A stretch of DNA of 64,000 nt from an uncultured Bacteroidales bacterium (GCA_900317745.1 ONHW01000003.1:62001-126000); one strand, 5' to 3'. Shown: positions 18,268 to 25,510, counted from the stretch's first letter. Program-made: numbers and translations. Notes: a model not told the origin generated them from the letters alone.

Positions 18268-19023
18268 ATGAAAGAATACTTCACTCGCATCCGTCACCAG
18301 TCCGTCGTGCAGCGGCTGGGTACGCGTGACCTCTATCTGCGGGTCATCTACAGCCATATACTCGGCTTCACGCAGGCGGAGGGTTATTGGCAGGGTACAC
18401 ATCTGGAGCTGGCCGGTCAACTGGAACTAACCAAGTCGCAAATCACCAAATCGATGAACAAACTGATCGGAGCAGGGGTGGTTCGCAAGCAAGGTACGAA
18501 CATGTACATTGCTGTCGGTGCCAATAGCACCACGGCCGGTTCTGACAGCACCGGAACGGGTTCCGTGGGAACCGAAAACGGTTCCGAGGGAACTCTCCCT
18601 AACAACCCTCTAAATACAGACAGTACTGATAGTACCGAAGCGTGCACGCATCCGCGTGACGCACCCGCAGGGCAGGATGTCAGTTTTCCGGATTTCTGCA
18701 ATGCCTACCGTGCCCGTGGCGGTAAGATCACCGCGCAGCAGCGCACGGACAGCTACGACCTGTGGTGCGGTATGTCGCAGCAAAAGCGTCAGGCGGTGAT
18801 GGCGGAGCTCGGCAATGCCGAAGGTTTTTGGCGTTCGCGACCGGACTGGCTGCTGGCGGACTACCAGTTGCCGCCGCCGAAGAACTACAACGGCAGTCGG
18901 GAGTTTGATGCCGTTGTCAAGACGACACCGCTCGTATCGGCAGCATACAATGGCGCGTACGGCATCTATACGCTCGATGATGCACTGAAATACGGTATGG
19001 AGATCAAGTGCCGGATGAACTGA
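18268..19023 (+). CDS. winged-helix DNA-binding protein, replication-initiator/DnaD-like architecture
   Basis: A 251-residue protein. Residues 1-85 form a winged helix (HLELAGQLELTKSQITKSMNKL is the recognition region). A Ser/Thr/Gly-rich linker built from repeated GSxGT-like codons follows (about 88-130). The C-terminal domain (about 145-250) starts FPDFCNAYRARGGKIT. Wing-linker-C-domain layout resembles phage and plasmid replication proteins and DnaD-like proteins; function is not proven. A cluster of TCAACAATTA repeats starts 7 bp after its stop. Base composition is richer in GC than the polysaccharide genes. Confidence 0.65.
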   Translation: MKEYFTRIRHQSVVQRLGTRDLYLRVIYSHILGFTQAEGYWQGTHLELAGQLELTKSQITKSMNKLIGAGVVRKQGTNMYIAVGANSTTAGSDSTGTGSVGTENGSEGTLPNNPLNTDSTDSTEACTHPRDAPAGQDVSFPDFCNAYRARGGKITAQQRTDSYDLWCGMSQQKRQAVMAELGNAEGFWRSRPDWLLADYQLPPPKNYNGSREFDAVVKTTPLVSAAYNGAYGIYTLDDALKYGMEIKCRMN

Positions 19024-19353
19024 ATGTGGTCAACAATTATCAACAATTATTCAACAATTTTAACTAAAGTTTCCTGCGTGATCTTTGAGATAAAAGAAAA
19101 ATGCGGCTGAACGGCTACCGAAATAGCCTGATGTTTATCGGCTTTTGCCCTCCCGTGAGCAAGCTCCCGGAGTACAAAATCCGCTAACCCTTTTGTCCGA
19201 CTTCGATAAGTCGTCCATCAGCCTTACAAAAATATCCGAAAATACCGAAAATAAAATTACACGGCCGCATGGATTTTTGGAATTTTTGTAAGCAAAGCGC
19301 ATTTTTGATTTACTAAAAAATCAACAACTGGAAATTTAAAATCATTAACAATC
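19024..19353. other. 330-bp non-coding stretch with TCAACAATTA iterons
   Basis: Holds three near-tandem copies of TCAACAATTA/T (19030, 19040, 19051), each resembling a DnaA-box-like TTATCAACA across the junctions. It also has a small GACTT/AAGTC hairpin near 19200 and A/T-rich sequence before the next gene. No gene or clear promoter was seen. Confidence 0.5.
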
Positions 19354-19713
19354 ATGGCAAAAGTAGAATTATCGCCTTTAATCCAATCGATGTCAGGCAG
19401 CATCGCCAAACGCCGACGGCCGGACGGTACCGTCGTCAACTATGTAGTGACGAAGAAAGGCACGATGTACGTGCAGTCAACCAGGCCCCGTACCGCTCCG
19501 TTGAGTGCAGCGCAGAGGGAACGGCGCCGTAAGTTCGGCGTCCTGTCGCCGGCATGCACGCTCGTCCGTCACAAGCTGGCACTGCCCGCCGATCCGGCGA
19601 CGCAGAAGAAAATCTGGCGCACGCTCAGCGAAATGTACGATATGATGATCCGTGACGGCATGTCGCGACGTCCCGAAGACCTGGCAAACGCATATTGTAT
19701 GCTCGTCAGGTAG
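19354..19713 (+). CDS. MAK-family small basic protein (paralogue 1)
   Basis: A 119-residue protein starting MAKVELSPLIQSMSGSIAKR, followed by VVNYVVTKKGTMYVQSTRP and a basic helical region (AAQRERRRKFG). The layout (MAKV, short hydrophobic Ser-Gly motif, beta pair, then an R-rich helix) recurs in three further genes here (22816, 23462, 24619). It also resembles small structural-region proteins of Bacteroidales phages. Function is unknown. Its stop codon is the first triplet of a 90-bp inverted repeat. Confidence 0.65.
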   Translation: MAKVELSPLIQSMSGSIAKRRRPDGTVVNYVVTKKGTMYVQSTRPRTAPLSAAQRERRRKFGVLSPACTLVRHKLALPADPATQKKIWRTLSEMYDMMIRDGMSRRPEDLANAYCMLVR

Positions 19714-19800
19714 TTGTCGGGACATGGTCGCGTGATGGTCGTGTTATTGGAACGTTGTTTTGCCGAACATGACCATAACGCGACCATCTGCCAACAACTA
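19711..19800. repeat. 90-bp imperfect palindrome
   Basis: Arms of about 35 nt (19711-19745 and 19766-19800) are reverse complements with about five mismatches. They begin TAGTTGT and end ACAACTA and share the core ATGGTCGCGT-ATGGTC. The loop is about 20 nt. There is no T run, so it is not a standard terminator. A related half (GCGACCATCACGGGACCATC) occurs at about 61779. Confidence 0.85.
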
Positions 19801-19842
19801 AACAATCAACATTCATCAATAACAAGATTGACAATACCAATT

Positions 19843-20055
19843 ATGACAAAAGAGAAACGCTACAAGAAGAATGAACTACGGCTCCGTTTGGCGCGGAATA
19901 TGCAGACGAACGTAACAGCCAAGGAGTTTGCACGGTGGTTCGGCATCTACTGCGATATGAAAAACAAACAGGAAGATATACGAAATGCAAAAGAGTTATC
20001 GGCGGCTGAGACAACTGAGCTTGCGGAGTGGTTGGGGTATGAACTCACGGAGTGA
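19843..20055 (+). CDS. small protein of unknown function
   Basis: A 70-residue protein from ATG 19843 (MTKEKRYKKNELRLRLARN), strongly basic at the start and acidic at the end (ETTELAEWLGYELTE), predicted helical. The frame is open further upstream through the palindrome, but that part is not protein-like. No family was recognised. It lies between the palindrome and the XRE operon. Confidence 0.5.
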   Translation: MTKEKRYKKNELRLRLARNMQTNVTAKEFARWFGIYCDMKNKQEDIRNAKELSAAETTELAEWLGYELTE

Positions 20056-20158
20056 GTGTTTGATTAGGGTAAAAAGTACAGTTATTTGTTTATCATTCGT
20101 GGAATTTTAATTTTTAATGAGCAAAAAAAGAGAAAAAACAAAATAAATGCAAGAAAAT

Positions 20159-20205
20159 TGTGGCAAAATTTGCATAAATAAAAAAAATATTGTAAATTTG
20201 CCACA
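20159..20205 (+). promoter_or_regulatory. promoter overlapped by an operator palindrome for the XRE operon
   Basis: Promoter: TTTG (20169-20172), 20 nt, TAAATTTG (20193-20200). Each box lies inside one arm of an inverted repeat, TGTGGCAAAATTTGCA (20159-20174) and TGTAAATTTGCCACA (20191-20205), nearly perfect. A repressor bound here would cover both boxes. The HTH protein 31 bp downstream is the natural candidate. Confidence 0.8.
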
Positions 20206-20235
20206 GTTTTATTTCTCAAATAATTCATATACATC

Positions 20236-20568
20236 ATGAAAGAAATAATTGGCGCAAACCTGAAAGCCTTACGTAGTGCTACAGGATACACGATGGAACA
20301 AGTAGCGCGGATAATCGGAATAGAGCGTTCCGCTTATGCAAATTATGAATCCGGCATGCGCGAAATGCCCTTGCGGTTATTGGAGAAAGCAGCGGACCTG
20401 TTTGGCGTGGAATTGGCATTGCTTTTTGAGAAAGACAGCCAAGCAGTAGATGGTATGCTGCTTACAGCCTTTCGTGTAGATGATTTGAATGATGAAGATC
20501 TGAAGGAGGTCTCTCATTTCAAGCGTATAGTGAAGAATTATCTTAAACTAAGCCAAAAGTTAGGATGA
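20236..20568 (+). CDS. XRE-family HTH transcriptional regulator
   Basis: A 110-residue protein with a Cro/CI-type HTH at residues 1-65 (LKALRSATGYTMEQVARIIG, then YANYESGMREMPLRLLEKAADLFGV). The C-terminal tail is short. It is probably the autorepressor of the three-gene operon it opens and the antitoxin-like partner of the following ImmA/IrrE peptidase, whose start overlaps its stop by 4 nt. The operator palindrome is at 20159-20205. Confidence 0.9.
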   Translation: MKEIIGANLKALRSATGYTMEQVARIIGIERSAYANYESGMREMPLRLLEKAADLFGVELALLFEKDSQAVDGMLLTAFRVDDLNDEDLKEVSHFKRIVKNYLKLSQKLG

Positions 20569-21278
20569 CAAGAAGATTGAATGTAAATGAAGCGGACCTG
20601 TTGGCCAGTAAGTTCCGATTGGATGTGCTGGGGTGCAGTTTGGCTGATCCTGTTCGGGTGAAGGCGATGCTGCTGAAGTTGAATATCTTGACAGTTTATC
20701 GACCTTTATCAGAGAAGTTTTGCGGTCTGTCGCTACTATCAAAAGACGGTAAGCGGTTTATGCTGATTAATAGCAATACCAAGCGCGGTAGGCAGCATTA
20801 CACGATTGCCCATGAGTTGTACCATTTGTATTACGATGAGAATCCCAAACCGCACATCTGTACAGAAACAGAGTCAAAGGATGTACAGGAGAAGAATGCG
20901 AATAAGTTTGCGAGTTCGCTGCTGATGCCTCGTGAAGGAGTGCTGCAACTAATTCCTGAGCAAGAGATTCTTTCTCGAAGAATATCGTTGCCGACAGTAT
21001 TGAAGTTAGAGCATTATTTTGGGGTGTCATGGAGTTCTATGCTGTTTCGGTTGAATGATTTGAATCTGATGACGAGTCAGCAAGTGGAGAATTATAGATA
21101 TTATTCTCCCACAGAGATTGCGCGTCAATATGGGTTTGATACGGCTTTGTATGAATCAGGGAATGAGAATCTTATTATTGGCGATTATGGTGTTATGGCG
21201 CGTGAGTTGTTTGAGAAAGAGATTATAACTGAAGGAGAATACGATGAGGCTATGAATCTGATTCGCTATGAAGAGTAA
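20565..21278 (+). CDS. ImmA/IrrE-family metallopeptidase
   Basis: A 237-residue protein with the zinc-binding motif H83-E-L-Y-H87 in TIAHELYHLYYDE and a downstream FASSLLMPREGV segment typical of ImmA/IrrE peptidases. Family members cleave partner XRE repressors to relieve repression. Overlaps with both neighbours (4 nt before, 11 nt after) suggest tight co-translation. In the XRE-COG2856 layout it can be part of a toxin-antitoxin or SOS-like switch. Confidence 0.9.
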   Translation: MTRRLNVNEADLLASKFRLDVLGCSLADPVRVKAMLLKLNILTVYRPLSEKFCGLSLLSKDGKRFMLINSNTKRGRQHYTIAHELYHLYYDENPKPHICTETESKDVQEKNANKFASSLLMPREGVLQLIPEQEILSRRISLPTVLKLEHYFGVSWSSMLFRLNDLNLMTSQQVENYRYYSPTEIARQYGFDTALYESGNENLIIGDYGVMARELFEKEIITEGEYDEAMNLIRYEE

Positions 21279-21786
21279 AGTGAAAATAGTGTTGGATGCT
21301 GATGTGATTATTCATTTTTCTGAAGGAGAGAGTTTGGGATTGTTGCCTCAAATATTTGACGAGTGCGAGTATATTGTACTTGATTACGTGTACGATGAAG
21401 TAAGGAGAAAAGAGGTGCGGGAGCAGTTGCAGAAGCAAATAGAGTGGTTTAGGAATATCCGTTTGGTGGAGTTTGCCCCGACAGGCGAAATGATGCACGA
21501 CTATGCACGGCTGCTGCGTGATCGCGGAAAAGGTGAGAGTGCATGTCTGACGTATTGTATGTACAACCACGATGTGATAGGCAGTAGTAATTTGATGGAT
21601 ATAAAGGATTTTTGCGTGGAGCATGGCATAGCATATCTGACGACGTGTGATTTCTTATATTATGCATGGTTACGCGGTAAAATGAGCGAAACGGAAGTGG
21701 TGACATTTATGGAAAATGTGAAAAATAAAGGTAGCAAGCTGCCGGATATAGATATAAGGCGTTATACACCGAATACACAGATGTAG
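21268..21786 (+). CDS. PIN-domain-like protein, probable RNase effector
   Basis: A 172-residue protein with a PIN-like order of acidic residues: VLDADVIIHF (Asp10, Asp12), then YDEV, GKGESACLTYC (Glu in the position of GEAEA) and YLTTCDFLYYA. PIN proteins cleave RNA. As third gene of an XRE-ImmA/IrrE operon it matches the COG2856/XRE toxin-antitoxin layout in which the last gene is the effector. The role is inferred; motif spacing is divergent. A terminator follows at 21811. Confidence 0.75.
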   Translation: MKSKVKIVLDADVIIHFSEGESLGLLPQIFDECEYIVLDYVYDEVRRKEVREQLQKQIEWFRNIRLVEFAPTGEMMHDYARLLRDRGKGESACLTYCMYNHDVIGSSNLMDIKDFCVEHGIAYLTTCDFLYYAWLRGKMSETEVVTFMENVKNKGSKLPDIDIRRYTPNTQM

Positions 21787-21810
21787 AAATAGAAAATGAA
21801 TTTGGATGTA

Positions 21811-21848
21811 TAGCAGCAGTGGTGATGAGCCGCTGCTGCTATCTTTTT
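21811..21848 (+). terminator. intrinsic terminator of the XRE-ImmA-PIN operon
   Basis: Arms TAGCAGCAGTGG (21811-21822) and CCGCTGCTGCTA (21830-21841) pair over 12 positions with one wobble, loop of 7 nt, followed by TCTTTTT. Confidence 0.85.
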
Positions 21849-21919
21849 ATAGCATAAGATCCCAAAATCGTGTAAATCGCACAAAAATGGGGAGTAAATC
21901 CCAAGATGTGACCAAAAAA

Positions 21920-21952
21920 TTTGCAAAAGTGGGCATTTGTGGTATATATTTG
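21920..21952 (+). promoter_or_regulatory. promoter of the lysis-like trio
   Basis: TTTG at 21920-21923, 21 nt spacing, TATATTTG at 21945-21952. The first ATG is 35 bp downstream. Confidence 0.75.
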
Positions 21953-21987
21953 CACTCGATTTTGTGAAAAAACAATGAAATGACAAA

Positions 21988-22209
21988 ATGAATATGCCCC
22001 AAATGAATATGACACCGAACACGCAACTGATCACTGCTGCCGTGCTCTCGTTAGGAGGACTGGTACTGCTGTTCTGCGGGACGTTTATTGATCCGCAGGG
22101 ACAGATACACGAGAGTCTGCTGGTGGCATTCGGCGAGACTGCGACGTTTGCAGGCGCGCTATTCGGGATAGATTACACGTATCGCAACAGAAACAAAGAC
22201 AAACACTAA
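21988..22209 (+). CDS. small membrane protein (holin-like size)
   Basis: A 73-residue protein with two hydrophobic segments (LITAAVLSLGGLVLLFCGTF and a weaker one around ATFAGALFGI) and a basic tail RNRNKDKH. It is followed 4 bp later by a DUF5675-like gene and then a tiny lipoprotein. Order, size and topology resemble the holin-endolysin-spanin order of phage lysis modules, but no sequence family was recognised. An ATG at 22000 is an alternative start. Confidence 0.65.
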   Translation: MNMPQMNMTPNTQLITAAVLSLGGLVLLFCGTFIDPQGQIHESLLVAFGETATFAGALFGIDYTYRNRNKDKH

Positions 22210-22213
22210 GGCT

Positions 22214-22624
22214 ATGTATTACAAACTAATCCGACAGCCTGCTGACGGTTTGAATGTCAGAGGCACACTGTACCGCACCGAGCATCGTTATTCGGGCAGC
22301 ACGGGGCAGTACAAGGAGTATCTTCATCCCGTATGTCCGACGCTGGAGAACGCCGACTATCTGATACCTCCGCTGGTGTACAAGGTGGCGGTGACGCAGA
22401 GTAGGAAATTCAAGCGTTTGCTGCCCGCGGTAGAGCAAGTGCCCGGTCGGACAGGCATCCGCATCCACCGCGGGACCAAGCCTGAGCACAGCAAAGGCTG
22501 TATACTTGTGAGCAGTGCAGATGAGCAGTGCCTGACGGCGCGATGGCTCGCCGAGCAAGCGGGACATGAGGAGACGCGACTGGAGATATGTAACTACACC
22601 AACTTAAATACCAATCGATTATGA
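22214..22624 (+). CDS. DUF5675-family protein
   Basis: A 136-residue protein with the DUF5675 signature IRIHRGTKPEHSKGCILV near residues 87-104. Short arginine- and tyrosine-rich strands precede it (VRGTLYRTEHRYSG). The family is found in phages and Bacteroidetes accessory regions and is thought to be cell-wall related; the His and Cys of HRGT...KGCI are the likely active residues. The last bases overlap the next ATG (ATGA), so the lipoprotein is probably translationally coupled. Confidence 0.8.
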   Translation: MYYKLIRQPADGLNVRGTLYRTEHRYSGSTGQYKEYLHPVCPTLENADYLIPPLVYKVAVTQSRKFKRLLPAVEQVPGRTGIRIHRGTKPEHSKGCILVSSADEQCLTARWLAEQAGHEETRLEICNYTNLNTNRL

Positions 22625-22797
22625 GAAAGATTATGATTATGATGACAATCATCGCAACGGGCGTGTGCATCACGTCGTGCAAAGCGTGGCGGACGATCAG
22701 CACCACTGCTACCTACGTGCAGAAACAAGACTCCGCGCAGACGTCTGCGACCATCACAACGAAGACGGTGGAAGAGTACACGGGAGTGAAGAAGTAA
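22621..22797 (+). CDS. very small lipoprotein
   Basis: A 58-residue protein starting at an ATG that overlaps the DUF5675 stop. The signal peptide is MRKIMIMMTIIATGVCITSC with the lipobox ITS-Cys20. The mature part is about 38 residues, Thr/Ser-rich (RTISTTATYVQ). It is too short for most gene finders. In position and size it matches an outer-membrane spanin (Rz1-like) next to an endolysin, but it is not proline-rich as many Rz1 proteins are. Confidence 0.75.
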   Translation: MRKIMIMMTIIATGVCITSCKAWRTISTTATYVQKQDSAQTSATITTKTVEEYTGVKK

Positions 22798-22815
22798 AGG
22801 GATTGACTATTTGAA

Positions 22816-23145
22816 ATGGCGAAGGTGGAGTTTGACCCGGGGATCGATTCGGTGCGGGGCATACTGATGGGAACAGATCCTTTCTATATCCGTCGTTATC
22901 CCGAACGCGGAGGCGGCGTGATGCATATCGTGCAGGCGCGACCCAATCGCTCCGGGCATACACCTTCCGCCAGCGAGGCTGCCAACCGTATCTGTTTCGG
23001 CGAGCGGTTCGGCAAGCAACGGCATGCGGCGTTTATGGAGCGGAAATGGCGAGGGCAGCTGGAACTGCCGCTGGGGGAAGACCCACCCCCGACCCCTCCC
23101 TCGGGAACCCCCGAGGGGGAGGGAGGGGAGGGAATACAATACTGA
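22816..23145 (+). CDS. MAK-family small protein (paralogue 2), C-terminus encoded by a GC-rich palindromic repeat
   Basis: A 109-residue protein starting MAKVEFDPGIDSVRGILMGT, a close match to the start of paralogue 4 (MAKVEWSAGIDSVSGALSK). It continues DPFYIRRYPERGGGVMHIVQ and a basic helical region. From about residue 87 the sequence turns into EDPPPTPPSGTPEGEGGEG. That part is simply the translation of a CCCTCCCTCGGG/CCCGAGGGGGAG hairpin, so a repeat has become the 3' end of the gene. A hairpin-repeat array starts at its stop codon. Confidence 0.6.
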   Translation: MAKVEFDPGIDSVRGILMGTDPFYIRRYPERGGGVMHIVQARPNRSGHTPSASEAANRICFGERFGKQRHAAFMERKWRGQLELPLGEDPPPTPPSGTPEGEGGEGIQY

Positions 23146-23408
23146 GAGACCGCTGCGCTGACAGAAGAGAGACCGCTGCGCTGACAGAAGAGAGACCGCT
23201 GCGCTGACAGAAGAGAGACCGCTGCGCTGACAGAAGAGAGACAAGACAGACCGCTGCGCTGACAGAAGACAGACCGCTGCGCTGACAGAAGAGAGACCGC
23301 TGGCGCTGACAGAAGAGAGACCGCTGCGCTGACAGAAGACAGACCGTTCGCGTTGCTCACTGACAGACCGGCTGCGCCTGACAGAAGAGAGACCACTGGC
23401 GCTGACAA
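23144..23408 (+). repeat. array of about 11 hairpin repeats, GACCG-stem-loop-CTGACAGA
   Basis: The first units repeat every 23 nt (GACCGCTGCGCTGACAGAA plus GAGA). Later units change the middle: CGCTGGCGCTG, CGGCTGCGCCTG and GTTCGCGTTGCTCAC. Flanks AGACCG and CTGACAG stay constant while the inner bases vary and usually remain self-complementary. It is the same family as the repeats at 53813, 56440, 56944 and 60839. Confidence 0.9.
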
Positions 23409-23461
23409 CGCTAAACACAAAACAATAAACGCTAAATAAAAATTAACCTAAACCTTAACTT

Positions 23462-23782
23462 ATGGCAAAAATCACATTACATGGCATGTTTGCCCGCGTG
23501 AAGGGCAAATTCAACAAGTCGGAGACCTTGTACTTCAAAGGTTGTCCGTGCGGACGTGAACAACTGGGCGTCGATCTGCTCAACCCGGGCAAGGCGAACG
23601 GTGCGAAGCATATCCTGTCGCAGGACGCACTGAAGACCGCTGCACAGGCAGCGAAGACAGCGCTGGCGGATCCGACGGAACGCGCTACACTGGAAGCAGC
23701 GTTCAAGGCACAGAAGAAGTACACCAGTCTATTTGCTTACACCGTGGCGCAGAAGTACGTGAAGCCCTCTTACGGCGGCTAA
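23462..23782 (+). CDS. MAK-family small protein (paralogue 3)
   Basis: A 106-residue protein starting MAKITLHGMFARVKGKFNKS, then ETLYFKGCPCGREQLGVDLL and an Ala/Lys-rich helical C-terminus (AAQAAKTALADPTERATLEA). It shares the MAK start, the short Gly-containing motif near residue 15 and overall length with the three relatives, but little else. Paralogy is therefore inferred from layout. It sits between two different repeat arrays. Confidence 0.65.
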   Translation: MAKITLHGMFARVKGKFNKSETLYFKGCPCGREQLGVDLLNPGKANGAKHILSQDALKTAAQAAKTALADPTERATLEAAFKAQKKYTSLFAYTVAQKYVKPSYGG

Positions 23783-23789
23783 ACGGATG

Positions 23790-24580
23790 GGGCTGAATGG
23801 GTCTGTACGGATCGGACGGATTACACGGAGGCCGATGGATGAACTGTACGGATCACACGGATTACACGGAGGCGGATGGATGAACTGTACTGATCACACG
23901 GATTACACGGATGCAGATGGACAGAAATATCCGTAGTATCCGTAAAATCCGTACAGAACAAAAACAAACTACACGGAAAACCACGGAACAGCACGGATGC
24001 AGATGAGCAGAGATTCCGTGACACTCCGTGAAAATCCGTGTTCGAACAAAAATATCCTTAGTATCAGTGGGATCCGTACAGAACAAAAACAAACTACACG
24101 GAAAACCACGGAAAAGCACGGATGCAGATGTGCATAGATTCCGTGACACTCCGTGAAAATCCGTGTTCGAACAAAAATATCCGTAGTGTCCGTGAGATCC
24201 GTACAGAACAAAACGAACACGGAAATACACGGAACAACACGGAGGCAGATGAGTGAACTGTACGGATCACACGGATTACACGGATGCAGATGGACAGATA
24301 TCCGAAAGATCAGTGGGATCCGTACAGAACAAAAAAACGAACACGGAAATACACGGAACAACACGGAGGCAGATGGATGAGCTGTACGGATCGGACGGAT
24401 AACACGGAGGCCGATGGATAGGATATCCGAAAGATCAGTAGGATCCGTACAGAACAAAAACAAACTACACGGAAAACCACGGAAAAGCACGGAGGCAGGT
24501 GAGCAGAGATTCCGTGACACTCCGTGAAAATCCGTGTTCGAACAAAATTATCCGTAAGATCCGTAGTATCCGTGCAGAAT
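23790..24580. repeat. 800-bp degenerate array of ACGGATTACACGGA-type repeats
   Basis: The stretch is made of interleaved copies of CACGGATTACACGGAGGC, ACACGGAAAACCACGGAA, CACTCCGTGAAAATCCGTG and ATCCGTACAGAACAAAAAC in mosaic order. Direct and inverted copies (CACGGA against TCCGTG) allow extensive folding. Open frames on both strands here are only translations of the repeats. No gene was seen. Confidence 0.9.
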
Positions 24581-24618
24581 TTAGTAAATCAATCAATTAA
24601 ACAAAAATCTTAACAACA

Positions 24619-24990
24619 ATGGCAAAAGTAGAATGGAGTGCCGGTATAGACAGCGTGTCCGGCGCATTAAGCAAACCGAGTAAGAGCGGTCAACACTCGT
24701 GCAGCAAGATGCTGCTGGGTACACACCGCGTAGCAGCAACCACGAGTAGCGACTGCAACCGTCTGTTCCTGCGGAAGAAAACCAAGCGTTCAACGCCGGT
24801 AACGTCCGATGAGCGTGCATGGCGCAACCGCTTCAAGCTTATCGTTCAGGCTATCAATGCTCGCAGGAAAGACCTGAGCCATGTAGCCGAGGATCTGGCG
24901 GCGTTCAATGCGCAGAAAGACACCGCCGGCGGTTACAAGACCATGCGTCAGTATCTGTGGCACGTCTGTGCCGCCGAGATCAACGGCTAA
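24619..24990 (+). CDS. MAK-family small basic protein (paralogue 4)
   Basis: A 123-residue protein starting MAKVEWSAGIDSVSGALSKP, followed by LLGTHRVAATTSSDCNRLFL and a basic helical region (DERAWRNRFKLIVQAINARR). The C-terminus ends AAEING. It is closest to paralogue 2 at the N-terminus and to paralogue 1 in the AQRERRRKF-like helix. Function is unknown. A strong intrinsic terminator follows about 200 bp downstream and closes the accessory block. Confidence 0.65.
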   Translation: MAKVEWSAGIDSVSGALSKPSKSGQHSCSKMLLGTHRVAATTSSDCNRLFLRKKTKRSTPVTSDERAWRNRFKLIVQAINARRKDLSHVAEDLAAFNAQKDTAGGYKTMRQYLWHVCAAEING

Positions 24991-25191
24991 CGGACAGCGG
25001 CTGGACGGCTGAAAACGTGAAAAAACGAACGGGAGTGCAGGGCGTGTCAAAAGTCAGCAATGGAGAGGTTTGTCAGTCAACCATACAGCGAAGCAGATCG
25101 TGCCCTTTAGGGCTAAGAATTATCAACAATTATCCAAAATTTCTCTTTTTGTCGATGATTAAAGACATTAACCAACAGCTTTTGTGATCAG

Positions 25192-25229
25192 AAAAGTGGG
25201 GGTGCCAATTATGACACCTCCACTTTTGT
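25192..25229 (+). terminator. strong intrinsic terminator closing the accessory block
   Basis: Arms AAAAGTGGGGGTG (25192-25204) and CACCTCCACTTTT (25215-25227) pair over 13 positions with one G-T wobble; loop of 10 nt. The A and T runs at the stem ends make it likely to work in both directions. Confidence 0.85.
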
Positions 25230-25288
25230 TATACAAAGGCAGCGTTATGACGCAAAAATAAAAAAATCAAAAGATTTTGGCGTGTGCA

Positions 25289-25319
25289 TTTGCAAATGTC
25301 ATTTTTTTTTGTATCTTCG
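25289..25319 (+). promoter_or_regulatory. promoter of the candidate small RNA
   Basis: TTTG at 25289-25292, 19 nt spacing, TATCTTCG at 25312-25319 (one mismatch from TAnnTTTG). The spacer CAAATGTCATTTTTTTTTTG is almost the same as before 16638 and 37010. Confidence 0.6.
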
Positions 25320-25325
25320 GCACGC

Positions 25326-25425
25326 CCCTTCCCTTCGGGTGGGTTCCCTCCGAAATTACACTACGGCGATGCCGGGCATAAGCAAGTCTTCACGAAGAAA
25401 AATGACGCTACGCGTCTCCTTTTTT
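25326..25425 (+). ncRNA. candidate small RNA of about 100 nt
   Basis: A promoter ends at 25319. A hairpin GACGC-TAC-GCGTC (25404-25416) followed by TCCTTTTTT ends at 25425, so a discrete transcript of about 100 nt is expected. The interval has no protein-like open frame and can form local hairpins (CCCTTCGGG-like near 25328, CTTCACGAAG near 25388). The family was not recognised. Confidence 0.45.
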
Positions 25426-25510
25426 AGTATGAGAGGTCACATTCGTGCAAGCCCATGTGGCACTCTAATACTAAAAAATGCAAATAATTGCAATTTTTCT
25501 TCGAGAAAAC

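Noticed and set aside
19714-19842. Upstream extension of the 70-residue gene at 19843
   Set aside because: The extension is a translation of the palindrome arm and the following spacer; ATG 19843 gives a normal basic start.
23144-23408. Evenly spaced repeats as a CRISPR array
   Set aside because: Units of about 23 nt have almost no spacer, the middle varies as hairpin stems, and no cas gene is present.
22807-23420. Minus-strand frames rich in QRSGLSSVSA
   Set aside because: Pure translation of the GACCG hairpin array; no gene-like composition outside it.
23790-24580. Long open frames on the minus strand (about 120-180 codons)
   Set aside because: They are translations of ACGGA repeats, with cyclic peptide patterns such as RILRIF, and overlap each other in several frames.
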